A stretch of 64,000 nt of DNA from Paroedura picta. Taxonomy: Eukaryota; Chordata; Lepidosauria; Squamata; Gekkonidae. Below are positions 33,612-45,185 of this stretch, one piece after another. Where the stretch lies: assembly GCF_049243985.1 (NCBI RefSeq), contig NC_135374.1, forward strand, positions 57,967,934-58,031,933, read 5' to 3'. Every line of letters starts with the position of its first letter. Position 1 is the first letter of the stretch. Below the pieces are notes generated by a model. That model had not been told where the DNA came from, did not search any database, and was given only the letters and a program-made list of their open reading frames with translations. The position numbers and the translations under genes were made by a program.

Positions 33612-36358
33612 CACAGTATAACTTGGCGGAATGATTCTCATGACTGGAATGTAATGGTGGATGGATATGAACTGTTCAAAAAAACAGAATAGATCGAAGA
33701 GGTGGAGGAGTGGCACTGTATGTGAGGAAAGGGCTTACCTGTCAGGAAATTCTAGTGAAGGAGAGCATATCTACAGTGAAAAACATCTGGGTCAAAATAA
33801 GCGAGAGGAAAACAAACAGTGTGGTGGTGGTGTCTGCTACCGACCGCCTGACCAACGAGAGGATGTGGATGCTGCACTTTGTGAGCAGCTTGAGAAAATA
33901 TCCAAGCGGCAGGACCTTGTCATCATGGGTGACTTCAATTTCCCAGATGTGTGCTGGGAAACAAACTCTGCGAAGCGTCCTCAGTCATGCAACTTTCTGA
34001 CCTGCCTGGCTGACAATTTCATTTATCAAATGGTAGATGAACCTACAAGAGGTTCAGCCATACTGGACTTAATACTGACCAACAGGCAAGAGATGGTGGA
34101 TGAGGTGAAGAAGGTGGGGACCCTAGGGGGAAGTGACCATGTCCTCATAGAATTCCTTTTGAGATGGGGAGGCAAGGAAGCTTGTAGCCAGATGCGGATG
34201 TTGGATTTTTGTAGGGCAAACTTTAATAAACTCAGAGACATGATGAGTGTCATACCATGGACGAGAATGCTGGAAGGGAAGGGAGCATGTGAAGGGTGGG
34301 CGCTACTCAAACAAGAACTATTGCATGCTCAATCAATGACTATCCCAGAAAGACAAAAACACTACAGGAGCTCTAAGAAGCCTATTTGGATGAACAGAGA
34401 ACTTCAAGAGGAACTAAGAAAGAAAAGGGAAATGTTCAGGAAATGGAGGGAAGGACAGAGCTCTAAAGAAGAGTACCTACAGGTTACTAGGCACTGTAGA
34501 TCAATCATCAGAAAGGCCAAAGCTGAGAGTGAGCTAAGACTGGCCAGAAAAGCCCATTGTAACAATAAAAGATTTTTCAGGAGCAAACATAAAGTAAAGG
34601 AGGCAATAGGCCCACTGTTGGGTGCGGATGGACAAACTCTAACGGAAGATGCAGAGAAAGCAGAAAGGCTTAGTGCCTATTTTACATCTGTTTTTTCCCA
34701 CAGGTCAAAGTGTTTAGGCACACCTAGAGATGGCAGTAGCCAAAGGATAGTGTCTGGGTGGCAGGTTAACATGGATAGAGAGGTTGTCGAGAGGCATTTA
34801 GCTGCACTGGATAAGTTCAAATCCCCTGGGCCGGATGAAATGCACCCGAGAGTGCTCAAAGAACTTTCCAGAGAACTTGCACGGCCCTTGTTCATCATCT
34901 TTGGGACCTTCTTTAAGGACTGGAGATGTCCCGGAGGACTGGAAGAGAGCAAACATTATTCCGATCTTCAAAAAAGGGAGGAAGGATGACCCGGGAAACT
35001 ACAGACCAGTGAGTCTGACCTCTGTTGTGGGGAAGACAATGGAGCAGATATTAAAGTTAGCGATCTGCAAATATCTGGAGGACAATTTGGTGATCCAAGG
35101 AAGTCAGCATGGATTTGTCTCCAACAGGTCCTTGTCAGACCAACCTGGTTTCCTTTTTTGACCGAGTAACAGGTTTGCTGGATCGTGGAAATTCGGTTGA
35201 TGTAGTTTACTTGGATTTTAGTAAAGCTTTTGATAAGGTTCCCCATGATGTTCTGATGGATAAACTGAAGGACTGCAATCTGGATTTTCAGATAGTTAGG
35301 TGGATAGGGAATTTGTTAGAGAACCGCACTCAAAGAGTTGTTGTCAATGGTGTTTCATCAGACTGGAGAGAGGTGAGTAGCGGGGTACCTCAGGGCTCGG
35401 GGCTCGGCCCGGTACTTTTGAACATATTTATTAATGATCTAGATGAGGGGGTGGAGGGATACTCATCAAGTTTGCAGATGACACCAAATTGGGAGGACTG
35501 GCAAATACTCCGGAAGATAGAGACAGAGTTCAATGAGATCTGAACACAATGGAAAAATGGGCAAATGAGAACAAGATGCAATTTAATGATAAGTGTAAAG
35601 TTCTGCATCTGGGTCAGAAAAATGAAAAGCATGCCTACTGGATGGGGGATACGCTTCTAGGTAACACTGTGTGTGAACGAGACTTTGGGGTACTTGTGGA
35701 TTATAAACTAAACATGAGCAGGCAGTGTGATGCAGCGGTAAAAACGGCAAATGCCATTTTGGGCTGTATCAACAGGGGCATCATATCAAAATCACAAGAC
35801 GTCATAGTCCCATTGTATACGGCACTGGTCAGACCACACCTGGAGTACTGTGTGCAGTTCTGGAGGCCTCACTTCAAGAAGGACGTAGATAAAATTGAAA
35901 GTGTACAGAGGAGAGCGACGATGATGATCTGGGGCCAAGGGACCAAGCCCTATGAAGATAGGTTGAGGGACTTGGGAATGTTCAGCCTGAAGAAAAGAAA
36001 GTTGAGAGGGGACATGATAGCCCTCTTTAAGTATTCGAAAGATTGTCACTTGGAGGAGGGCAGGATGCTGTTTCTGTTGGCTGCAGAGGAGAGGACACGC
36101 AGTAATGGGTTTAAACTACAAGTACAACGATATAGGCTAGATATCAGGAAAAAAATTTTCACAATCAGAGTAGTTCAGCAGTGGAATAGGCTGCCTAAGG
36201 AGGTGGTGAACTCCCCCTAACTGGCAGTCTTCTAGCAAAGGCTGGTTACACACTTTTCTTGGATGCTTTAGGATGCTTTGGGCTGATCCTGCGTTGAGCC
36301 GGGGTTGGACTAGATGGCCTGTATGGCCCCTTCCAACTCTATGATTCTATGATTCTAT
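33612..36358 (+). mobile_element. CR1 LINE, 5'-truncated and frameshifted
   Basis: A 2.7-kb plus-strand CR1 copy that starts inside the endonuclease domain and runs through RT to the 3' end. The first frame reads WNVMVDGYEL-like and GDFNFPDVCWETNS (GDFN is the endonuclease Asp/Asn motif), then RT blocks shared with 49246-51262. Relative to that copy it has a 9-bp deletion near 34576 and single-base indels near 34905, 35135, 35455 and 35590 that break the frame. The 3' end has the CR1 hallmark 'ttggactagatggcctgtat' and ATTCTATG repeats. Confidence 0.9.
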
Positions 36359-36576
36359 AATATTTAGGCAGAGCAGAGCATTAATGTGCTAATGCAATAA
36401 AGTATGCATGCAACAGGAGATTGCAGGAATCCTGATGGTTGGTTATGTGGGGCTCAGGAAGTAATGGAGCAGCATTCCCCATTTCAAATGAGTCAATCAA
36501 ACATCCTCTTTTTCTTCTTACCAATGGGAAAGCTTGCTGCCCTGAAGGAGGCCTAACAATGTTCACTCACACACCT
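36359..36576. other. Short spacer between two CR1 tails
   Basis: No feature seen. Confidence 0.4.
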
Positions 36577-36617
36577 AGAATCATATAGAATAATAAAGTT
36601 GGAAGGGGCCATACAGG
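36577..36617 (-). mobile_element. CR1 3' tail fragment, minus strand
   Basis: The plus strand reads AGAATCATATAGAATAATAA then AGTTGGAAGGGGCCATACAGG, the reverse complement of the CR1 3' end (CCTGTATGGCCCCTTCCAACT...). Only about 40 bp is present, a typical severe 5' truncation. Confidence 0.8.
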
Positions 36618-37689
36618 AATGGGTGACAAAATTTGCAAAGGAAAAGGCATGCAAAATTAAATTTTATTTGTGTTTAAATTTATAACCTGCCACTCCCACA
36701 CAGTGGCTTGTGGTGGAAAACAATAATAACACCCACACAAAAATGTCTTAGAGGACCTTTCTCCCTACATCTTTAAATGAAGATATAATAGTGATGGTGA
36801 TGCTTATTTCAATTCCTGAACAGCTTCATTTGCAGACCAATCTGTTTTCAAAGGCATGAGAACAGCTGGTAACCCTAGAATCCACGTTAGTCTTTGGAAG
36901 GGTAAATGGGTTGCTCACATTTTCATATGAGTAAAATCATTTTTGGTAATAGCTTCCCACATTGCTGCCATGAAGTGAATTTGTAGCAATGGGTTTTCTT
37001 AAGGTTGGCACACAAATTCATTACAATTGAATTTGGGGTAAGATGACTGGACTGGCACATTAGGTGGACTGGGTAATATTTCACTACCTTGTCAGGTTTC
37101 CTTCTTTTTTATATTTTCAGATTCCTCAAATCACCACTCACAATGCTGCATATTCAGACCCTCAAACCCTACTGCATTTGCTTTCTTTGCTTCTCCCTAA
37201 ATTCTTTTTCTTAGAATGAGCCTTGCACAGCCATCCCTATCAACCTGGAAAGAAACCTTATCTTCTTTCTATAGTTATAGTGATGGTTCAGACAGTTGCA
37301 ACGTGTTGGAAGTCCACTTACTACATGGAGGCTCTTAAAAAATATCTCATGCAGTGAGCCAGTTATCTGCAGACTCTGGGCATACAATACAAAGCCCCCC
37401 CCTTCCCGATTTCTTGACTGTTGCAGGAGACAAGTGACATTCAGGCAATCTGGTAGTTAAAACCTGCAGATGAACCTCAGAATATTTTAATAATATATAA
37501 ATTTCTCTTAGAAATCCAAGGAAGAAATATTGCAGTGAAGCAAGAATGCAGAGGGAGTACATATAGAGAGGAGATGTCATCTACATATAGATGGGTTAAT
37601 GAATATTTACCAGGAAACTTCTTTCTGGTCCTTCAAAGCAAGGACCCTGCTATTTTTGTCCACAGGAATATTGGTTCCAGGGATAAACA
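36618..37689. other. AT-rich non-coding stretch with a retroposon tail remnant
   Basis: About 36660-36760 ('aaatttataacctgccactccc' then 'cagtggcttgtggtgg') looks like a minus-strand 3' tail of an L2-like retroposon. The remainder shows no gene. Confidence 0.4.
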
Positions 37690-38006
37690 GGCAACCAAAA
37701 CAAGAACCTGTGTTGGCTCTAAACATCAACATGAATAAAGTTCATGCAGAGAAACTCGTGTAAAATGACTTCTTTTATTCTGATAAACCTTGTGAAAGGA
37801 CAGAGTTCTCAGCATGGCTCTCTGTTTCAAATTCTTCTTCAGACAAGGTATAATATTATGAGTTGTTCCACAAGAGGAATCTACCAATCTACACGTTTTT
37901 CTGTGTGAACTTTATTCATGTTGATGTTTAGAGTCAGCACAGGTTCTTGGTTTGATTGCTTGTTGCTTTGTGTTCTCCTGAATCTTTTTGTTCCAGGGAT
38001 AAACAG
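37673..38006. repeat. Unclassified inverted and direct repeat composite
   Basis: Arms at about 37690-37758 and 37892-37965 are inverted copies of each other. The core ATGAATAAAGTTCA pairs with TGAACTTTATTCAT, and CAAGAACCTGTG pairs with CAGGTTCTTGG with few mismatches. Outside them the 16-mer TTCCAGGGATAAACAG occurs in direct orientation at 37675-37690 and 37991-38006. About 135 bp lies between the arms. I cannot assign a family. Confidence 0.7.
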
Positions 38007-39837
38007 AACAAGCAATTGCATATGTATTGAACCACCTTTCTGTTTTGTATTTTCAGAAGAATCTTTTGGCTGGGAGTATCTTATACTCTTCTATTACTAT
38101 AGGCATCTTCTGAAAGCCAAGCTTTCAAGTTTTTGCTAGTTTTACTCCATTCCCTGCTCTTCAAAAAAAGATGACCACAAATGCAAAACAGAGTCCCCTG
38201 TCCATTCTTTGTCATTCTTGGATTTATCTTTAGAAGTTTTGTTCTGCCATTTATCTTCACTTGTTCAAGTTGTCTTGACAAACTCTTGAGAATTAATTTC
38301 CCATCAGCTTTTTGCCTCCTCTTCTTGAGCTGGCAGGTCAGATCTCACCATACGCATTTGAAGGGGCTCTGTGGATGGGCCACCCAGCTCCATTGTCCCT
38401 TCCCATGCATGCCCTTATCCCAGCAGGGAGCCAGTAGAGAGACCTCTCAGGCTCCGCCACTAAGCGGATGTCAGTTTCCCAGCCATCATCAATCATTATC
38501 TTCTCCTGCCAAAACCAATAGAATTGGATCAGGCCCAATGCAGAAGAGTGTTCCTTGAAAGTAAGAAGTGTGCCTTTCAGTTTAATGTATTCCCTGGGTT
38601 GATGGTACAAGAAGAGGAGGAAATCAATCAGTGTCACCAAACATTACCAGCCTGCAGATTGATCACAGTGTTGGGATTGTTAGAGAGTTTTACAGATGCA
38701 AAAGCAATTGTTTCACTCTTATTTTCAGTAAAATGTACATCTTTGATTGAAAGTACTATCAACTATTCCTTCTGACTTGGTTACAAAGCAACAGTCATGT
38801 TCTACTCACTAACTTGGAGAACTGGAAGGACAACCAACCCATTACATGAATGTTTAGTCAATTATCTGACTGGTTAACTGATTGATTAACCATGTAAAAT
38901 AAATATTATAATAAGTAGCGGAAAATGCACAGCTTGAATTGAAAAGCACCTATAGATTTTCTAGTATTATGATGTCACCACTGCATAAGGCACAATTCTG
39001 AGTAAATGCCATTTAAAAATCTGACTTTGAATATATAGTTTGAGGGTTAAATGCACTAATTCTGCAGCTGAGTGCTTTCACCACTTAACAGCAGTGGGCC
39101 TAGCTTATATGAGGCTGTTTAAAATCTTTAAATGCAACAAAAACCACAATAAACCCCTCAACAATAACATGGATTTAAACAACAGTACTTTTAAACCACA
39201 TTTATAATCACTGGCTGACTAATTAATTTGATCATTTTTTTTTATTTACAGGCTTAGCTGCCGAGTGATGAGCAGCATCTGTGAGAAAAGGACACAGTAA
39301 GAACTCCCATCAGGTTGTGTGCGACCGTGTGTCCATAATGTACTGCTGACTTCACTGGACTCTATGCTACTTGATGGATTATACTATACTCTTTGAACAA
39401 GCAAAAGGTAACCTGATGACCACAAACATCCAGATTGCTTAGCAAAACATCATCTCCCTGTTTGTTACTGGTGAGCAGAACATGGGCCAAAGTACTGGGT
39501 GTTTCACATTTGTGGTGGAACAGCACAACTCTAATCTGCAGACCCTGTTCCAAATGATCCTCCAAGAAGTCTGGGCACCAGCCAAGGTCCCCAGGCTTTT
39601 CTGACATCCAGAGGTGCTTTTCTCTCCCTCTCTTGGCTCAGCTACTGCCCCTCTTCGGCCTTTGTAGGAATTGCTCCCTGAGGGGACCAGGGCTCCCAGC
39701 TTCCCTTGCTTGCATGGTGGAAATGTCTACAAGGATACTCTCTGCAAGAGATTGCGCAAGGAACCCCAAAGAAAAGTGTAAAACACAATTCCTCTGTCCC
39801 TCCCTTGGCATATGCCCTAACAGATGTTAATTTAAGG
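38007..39837. other. AT-rich non-coding stretch
   Basis: No protein-coding gene is recognised. One possible small exon is described separately at 39252-39296. Overlapping frames at 38181-38640 have no domain features. Confidence 0.4.
39252..39296 (+). other. Possible non-coding exon (weak)
   Basis: A strong acceptor (ATTTTTTTTTATTTACAG, ending 39251) is followed 45 bp later by ACACA|GTAAGA. A branch-like CTGACTAATT (39213-39222) sits about 35 bp upstream. This could be an exon of an unannotated transcript in the OLIG2-OLIG1 interval or a chance pairing of splice-like sites. Confidence 0.15.
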
Positions 39838-39940
39838 TTGTTGTTGTTAGGTGCGAAGTCGTGTCCGACCCATCGCGACCCCATGGACAATGATCCTCCA
39901 GGCCTTCCTGTCCTCTACCATTCCACAGAGTCCATAGTTA
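39838..39940 (-). mobile_element. BovB LINE 3' end fragment, minus strand
   Basis: The plus strand reads 'gttgttaggtgcgaagtcgt', 'gtccgacccatcgcgacc', 'ccatggacaatgatcctcc', near-identical to 33131-33205. It preserves the intact BovB tail motif better than that copy. Confidence 0.75.
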
Positions 39941-40977
39941 CCATAGTTCTAAAGGGTTCCCAGCACCTTGGAGCCTCCACTTAGTGCTGTATCCCAGCAC
40001 ATGGAAATGACCTACCCCAGGGAAGAGCTCCCTCTGCCTTGATGGAAACAGACCCTCCTCCTTTATCATTTCTCTTTCCCCTAGGAAAAAACTTCTCTAG
40101 GAGTTTCAAATTCTAAAACACTGCTCCCTGCCATATCTCACTTGTCTAGCTGGTGATCATATTACTTTATGTAGTCAGGCCTATCATTTTCATTTCTATA
40201 GCATCATACTCTTGCTAAGTATGAGCATCTTTTTAAAACTCAAAGTACAGGTTTTCCTCAGTTCAAACCTCCAAAGAAAAATGCATTTATAATAACAACA
40301 ATAATAACTATAACTACTTAAACTCATAGCCCACGGTTCCCTGTAGGCTCAGGACAGGTAACGTCAAAATATACTACATTCAAAAAATTATAACAATAAA
40401 ATAAAATAAATTTAGATTAAGTTTTTAATTTAAATCAAGTTTAAAAGCTGTCACTTTATTTCAATTAAAAGACCTCTGAAGGGGAGAGCAGTCAGTGTTT
40501 GGCAGGTTTCTTTAGGTGGTACTCTGTTTCTGGTAGGGAGGCCAGTGTCTTCTTGGCGTTACTTTTGTGGCCTTAACCATGAGTCATTTCTCCACATCAT
40601 TAATTCAGACTGCTATTTTGTCTGACTTAAAGTCGTTGCAACAGAATTTTTTAAAAAGAACAAAAAGTTCATGCCCACATGCCCACCAGTATCTTTATGT
40701 TCACAGTTCTTGTGCGTCTTAGTATGCATTTAAAAATGGAGCTTTATTGTCAACTTTGTGTGCATGCACCAGTTCAATTAAATTTGCACAGAAATATCTG
40801 CTGGTTTGTTCCCAGACTGTCCTCAGAGAAAATCCAGGCATGTTCTCTTACAGGACACAGATTTATTATGTGATAGATTGAATGGTATAACTACCGTTAT
40901 CAATGTACACAACAGTTTAAAGAATGCAAAAGATCAGTCTCTTCCCCAGATATCTTGCAATCTAGACATCATTGTTC

Positions 40978-41073
<96 letters not shown>

Positions 41074-42024
41074 ATTACCGTTCCTCTTATAACACATCCA
41101 TTATCATAACAACAGAAACAACATTAAAGATTCTGTCACATTTGTGTGCGGGTTTATAAATTAATGCACTGAGAATGTGTCGTTCACAAGGTAACAGGGA
41201 GCCAGTTTTCATTTTTGTTCTCTCACTGAGTTTGACAATGCCTTGTTTGAAACTGCCCTGGGTATAATGGTGTAGTTTGAATATGCTACATGATGGTGTG
41301 AGGGACATATGTCTATTCACTGCAACAGACACCCAAGGTTGCCACAGGCTTCTGCAGGGGAGTGCAAGTGCTCGTTCTCCCAAGGACCTGTAGCCCCAAG
41401 CAGCTTGAGCGCCATTCAGAAGCATTCACTGATTAGTTACAGTTTATTAACAGCTCATAAACTTCTCATCTGCTCATACAGACTTGTTAGGAGAGACACC
41501 TGCAACTGCCAAAAAATAGCACAATTTGTTTGCAAGAAGACACTGGCATGTTTTATAGTGGCTTTTTGTTTTATTCAATCTAATAAACTGGGTGTGAATA
41601 TAGGGACCCACCTCCAAATCATTCTTATGGATATAAAAAAACAAAAAAACAAAGGGTATGTCCCTTATAATTTAATTTAACTTTAAACTGTAGTTATCAC
41701 AAAAGAATTGCAAACACCTTAGATTACAAAAAAAGTGTATTTTACGCTGAGAAATGTAAAATAATCCGGATTTCCAGAATGGTGTTATTCATGCTAGCTT
41801 TCCCATTGTTCATGCATTCATTTGACCAGCAGTATTTGATGCCACTCCTGTACCCCTGAAACAATGCCCATTTCCGATATTAATGGCTCTCAATAATATC
41901 ATCATAGGGGAGGCAGGTCTGGCCAATCCCCATGGAAAATAATGGCCTTTTAACGGTTAAAGATGAGATGAAATTTCATGTTGCTGGCGAACATGCTAAA
42001 TAATGTAGCTGTAGATTTTCCTTT
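39941..42024. other. AT-rich stretch with retroposon tail and microsatellite
   Basis: About 40283-40430 ('cttaaactcatagcccacgg' then 'ccctgtaggctcaggacagg' and an A-rich run) resembles the 3' end of an L2-like retroposon on the minus strand. A pure GAAA array lies at 40978-41074. No gene is seen. Confidence 0.4.
40978..41074 (+). repeat. (AAAG)n microsatellite
   Basis: About 24 uninterrupted AAAG units. This is the second long purine tract in the window. The lysine-rich frame through it is a repeat translation. Confidence 0.97.
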
Positions 42025-42120
42025 GCCCTAACCTGGTTTGCCCAGGCTAACCTGATCTTGTTGGATCTTGGAAACTAAGGAGGGAAATGGCTAAACTCAT
42101 GGCACTGGTCATAGAGACAA
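42025..42120 (+). repeat. 5S-rRNA-like fragment (probable SINE remnant)
   Basis: AACCTGATCTTGTTGGATCT followed by TGGAAACTAAGGAGGG matches the 5S rRNA core GCCCGATCTCGTCTGATCTCGGAAGCTAAGCAGGG at most positions. The C-to-T-like changes are expected of an old methylated insertion. The head and tail are not clear. Confidence 0.6.
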
Positions 42121-42319
42121 CAACAACATCCTTTATGCTTAACCAGAAACCGCTTATTGACTTATTGGAGGAAAGCAAAAACATGATTGGATGACATGGT
42201 TTTAGTGGTTAAATGAAGTAAATGTAGATTTAGTTTTAATTTGATTTAATTTGATATAAGTATGAGATTATAGATTATGAATTGATTGGCTGGATACTTA
42301 AAAATCAATGTAATGGAGT
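42121..42319. other. Spacer, no feature seen
   Basis: AT-rich, with a small TTTAATTTGAT repeat at about 42235-42258. Confidence 0.4.
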
Positions 42320-42761
42320 TGAAACGTCTGTTCTTTGTTTTCTTATTCATCCAGACACTGTACTCCTTTTGATACAGCCCAAAATCCTATTTGCCTTTAA
42401 GCCACTGACTCATGTTCAGACCCAAAATCCTTTTCATGCATGCTACTGCCAAGACAGGTGTCCCCATCTTATACATTCATTTTATTAATTTTGGCCCAGT
42501 TTTACAGCCTATCAAGATCACCCTGTATCCTGATTCTGTCTTCTTGCTACCCATCCCAGTTTAGTATCATCTGCAAATTTATTAAATAATCTCTCTATTC
42601 CTTCATCTAAATCATTTATAAATATGTTGAACAACACAGAGCCCAGGACAGATCCCTGAGAGACTCCAGTTGTCACTCCTCTCCACGAGGATGACAAACC
42701 ATTTACAAGTACCCTGTGGGTGCGATCTGTCAACCAGTTGTTGATCCACCTAACAGTAAGA

Positions 42762-42868
42762 AGAAGAGTTGGTTCTTATATAACACTTTTCTTTACCTGA
42801 AGGAGTCTCAAAGCGGCGTACAATTGCCTTCTCTTTCCTCTCCCCACAACCGGCACTCTGTGAGGTAG
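42762..42868 (-). mobile_element. tRNA-derived SINE, 3' part only, minus strand
   Basis: The plus strand shows AAGAAGAAGAGTTGGTTCTT, 'ggagtctcaaagcggcgtac' and 'gcactctgtgaggtag'. This is the tail and middle of the same SINE as the next entry, placed head-to-tail with it and 5' truncated. Confidence 0.8.
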
Positions 42869-43151
42869 AAGAAGAAGAAGAAGAGTTGGTTCTTATATGC
42901 CGCTTTTCCCTACCAGAAGGAGGCTCAAAGCGGCTTACAGTCACCTTCCGTATCCAATCCCCATAACAGACACCCTGTGGGGTGGGTGAGGCTGAGAGAG
43001 CCCTGCTATTACTGCTCAGTCAGAACAGCTTTATCATGGCTGTGGCGAGCCCAAGGTCATCCAGCTGGCTGCATGTGGAGGAAGAGCAGAGAATCAAACC
43101 TGGCTCACCAGATTAGAAGTCAGTGCTCCTAACCGCTACACCAAGCTGGCT
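42869..43151 (-). mobile_element. tRNA-derived SINE, near full length, minus strand
   Basis: Read on the minus strand it starts with a tRNA-like head: GCCAGCTTGGTGTAGCGGTT (A-box-like TGTAGCGGTTAGGAG) and GGTTTGATTCTC (B-box, GGTTCGATTCC type). The body follows ('ccagctggatgaccttggg', 'ctctcagcctcacccacc', 'cacagggtgtctgttatgg', 'taagccgctttgagcctcc') and it ends in a CTT repeat. Pol III promoter elements and the tail make this a SINE. Fragments occur at 19650 and 42762. Confidence 0.85.
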
Positions 43152-43348
43152 TTTTTGGTAGGATCCCTATCGCTTTTTACCAAATTGTCAATAGAATATC
43201 ATGTGGAACCTTATCAAAAGTATTGCTGAAATAGAGATAAAATATATCTGCAGTATTCCCCTTATCCAGCAAGGCAGTAACTTTCTCAAAAAAAGAGATA
43301 AAGTTAATCTGACATGACTTGTTCTTGAGAAAGTCGTGTTGACTCTAA

Positions 43349-44272
43349 GGTCCATTCCGCACGACTTCAATGTTGCAAAAGGCTTCCAAATTGTAAACGC
43401 TACTAATTTGCAGTTATGCAAAACGTCACACACAATCTGTCACACTCCTGAAACAGATCCGCAAAAAGCGATTCGTTGTAGCGCTCACAGGGAAATCCAG
43501 AAAAGTGGATTCACCCTCCAAAAAACGCTACACTCTTGCAAACAATCTGCAACAGTAGCAAAAAAGACCTGTGCGTTCCCATTGTTGCGGTTCCAGCCAA
43601 GTCCCTCCCCCCAGCTCACTCCTCCGAACTTCCGGCGAAGTGATCGCCATTTTTTTTTCTTGGAGCGAGCAGAAAGCAACGAACCGGCAAGCCTTCATTC
43701 ACCCAGCGAGGCTTCTCCAGCTACAGGCCCTCCACAGAGCTGCTTTAAAGCTCCCCTAAGTCACCAAGCACAACACAGCCCTGTTGGCAAGTTCCCTTTA
43801 ATTTTGGCCGAAAATCGCGTCCGTTCACGGAGGGGGGATTTTTTTTTCACTCGTGGGAGCGTGGTAATGATGAATCGCCAGCTCACATGCCAGCTGCCAG
43901 CTAGATGGGTCTCTACGTTAGGAGGAATAAAGGAATCAAGGAATCAAGGCATCAAGGCATATTCATTGCAACGTGTGTTTTTCTTTTTCTTTTTTAAACC
44001 AGTTCTTAAAGGGAAAGGGGCTTTTTGGGAGCATGCTAACGGCCGCCCATTGGCTGTTCATTTGATTGACATCCGGGGCGGGACAAAGCACAGAAAAAAT
44101 CGCTTCCTTTTTAGCGATTTTTGGCGAGACCGGAAACCTGTGGGAAACGATTGAAATGCTACTGGATTCCATTGCAAAGGCAGGTATGCATAACTCGAGA
44201 TTGCACTATTAAAAATAGCGTTTCCACTTTCAGGAACCAATTGGCAACATTGGTCCTTGTGTGGAATGGGCC
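43349..44272. mobile_element. Harbinger-like non-autonomous element, 924 bp
   Basis: It starts GGTCCATTCCGCAC and ends GTGTGGAATGGGCC, flanked by TAA (43346-43348) and CAA (44273-44275). The interior parallels 16503-17395 and 57442-58322 block by block. It interrupts the minus-strand CR1 LINE, so it is younger than that copy. It encodes no transposase. Confidence 0.85.
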
Positions 44273-45185
44273 CAAGTAATCACAGCCATCTGCTTTAGCT
44301 GCTCAAGGACCGACTGATGGTTTATTCTAAAATTTTACCAAGTTGACAGGTAGGTAGTTACTCAGGTCCTCTTTTCCCCCCTTCTTGAAGATGGGGACAA
44401 CAATTGCCTGCCTCCATTCTTCTAGCCCTTCACCTGTTCTCCAAGAATTGTCAGAAATAATGGACAGAGGTTCAGAAATTTCATCAACAAGTTCTTAGTA
44501 CCCCTGGGCGCAATTCATGTTGCCTGGAGGGATTCATTTCATTTAAGGAAACTAGGTGTTTATGAACTACCCCTATAGTGATCCTAGGCTGCAACTCCCA
44601 TCCTTCATCATGTGATATGATTTTGCCACATTGAGCATGGTTTCCTTTGCAAGAGACTACTGAGGAGAAGTAGGAATTGAGAAGTTCAGCCTTACAATTT
44701 CACTTTCTTGTCCCTGCAATGGTCCTACCATGTTCTTACTCCTTTGTTTTTTACTTTGAACATAACTAGCATTTCTCACTAGCCTAAGCTCATACTGAGC
44801 TTTAGCTTTTCTAATACTCTCCCTACAACTATTAGGTATTTGTTTATATTCATCCTTGGTTATAAGGCCCTCCTTCCATTTTTTAAATGAATCTTTTTTA
44901 TTACACAATCTTTTGAAATCTGTTTATGGAGTCACCCTGGCTTCTTTAGGCTCCTCCCATTTTTCCTTCTCAAGGGAATTGTTTGTGATTGTGCCCTCAA
45001 CATTTAACTTTTAAGAAAGTTTTTCTGACAATTAGATTCTATCCAGCATAACTTTGTTTAAATTTGCTTTCCTGAAGTTAAGCCTACATGTCTGACTATG
45101 TACAGTTTTTCTCTTCCCCAGGATTGCAAATTCAAAAATCACATGATCGCTACTACCAAGTGTGCCCACTACTTTCACCTCATGT

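Larger units (their letters stand above)
42320..45185 (-). mobile_element. Older CR1-type LINE, minus strand, with nested insertions
   Basis: On the minus strand, 42518-42733 reads ...[11 protein letters not shown]...[12 protein letters not shown]...K-F-A-D-D-T-K-L-G, the RT motif B and the FADD catalytic box. 44657-44908 reads K-K-W-K-E-G...E-Y-K-Q-I...S-I-R-K-A-K-A-Q-Y-E-L-R-L-V-R, the linker before RT. It is more diverged than the two plus-strand CR1 copies. Two SINE pieces (42762-43151) and a Harbinger-like element (43349-44272) sit within it. Confidence 0.8.

Noticed and set aside
42869-43151. tRNA gene
   Set aside because: The A- and B-box-like signals belong to a SINE head followed by a SINE body and CTT tail. 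No cloverleaf with an intact acceptor stem was seen.
43336-44154. 272-residue frame, with similar frames at 16511-17130 and 57629-58067
   Set aside because: These recur only because three non-autonomous transposon copies share sequence. No transposase motif is present.
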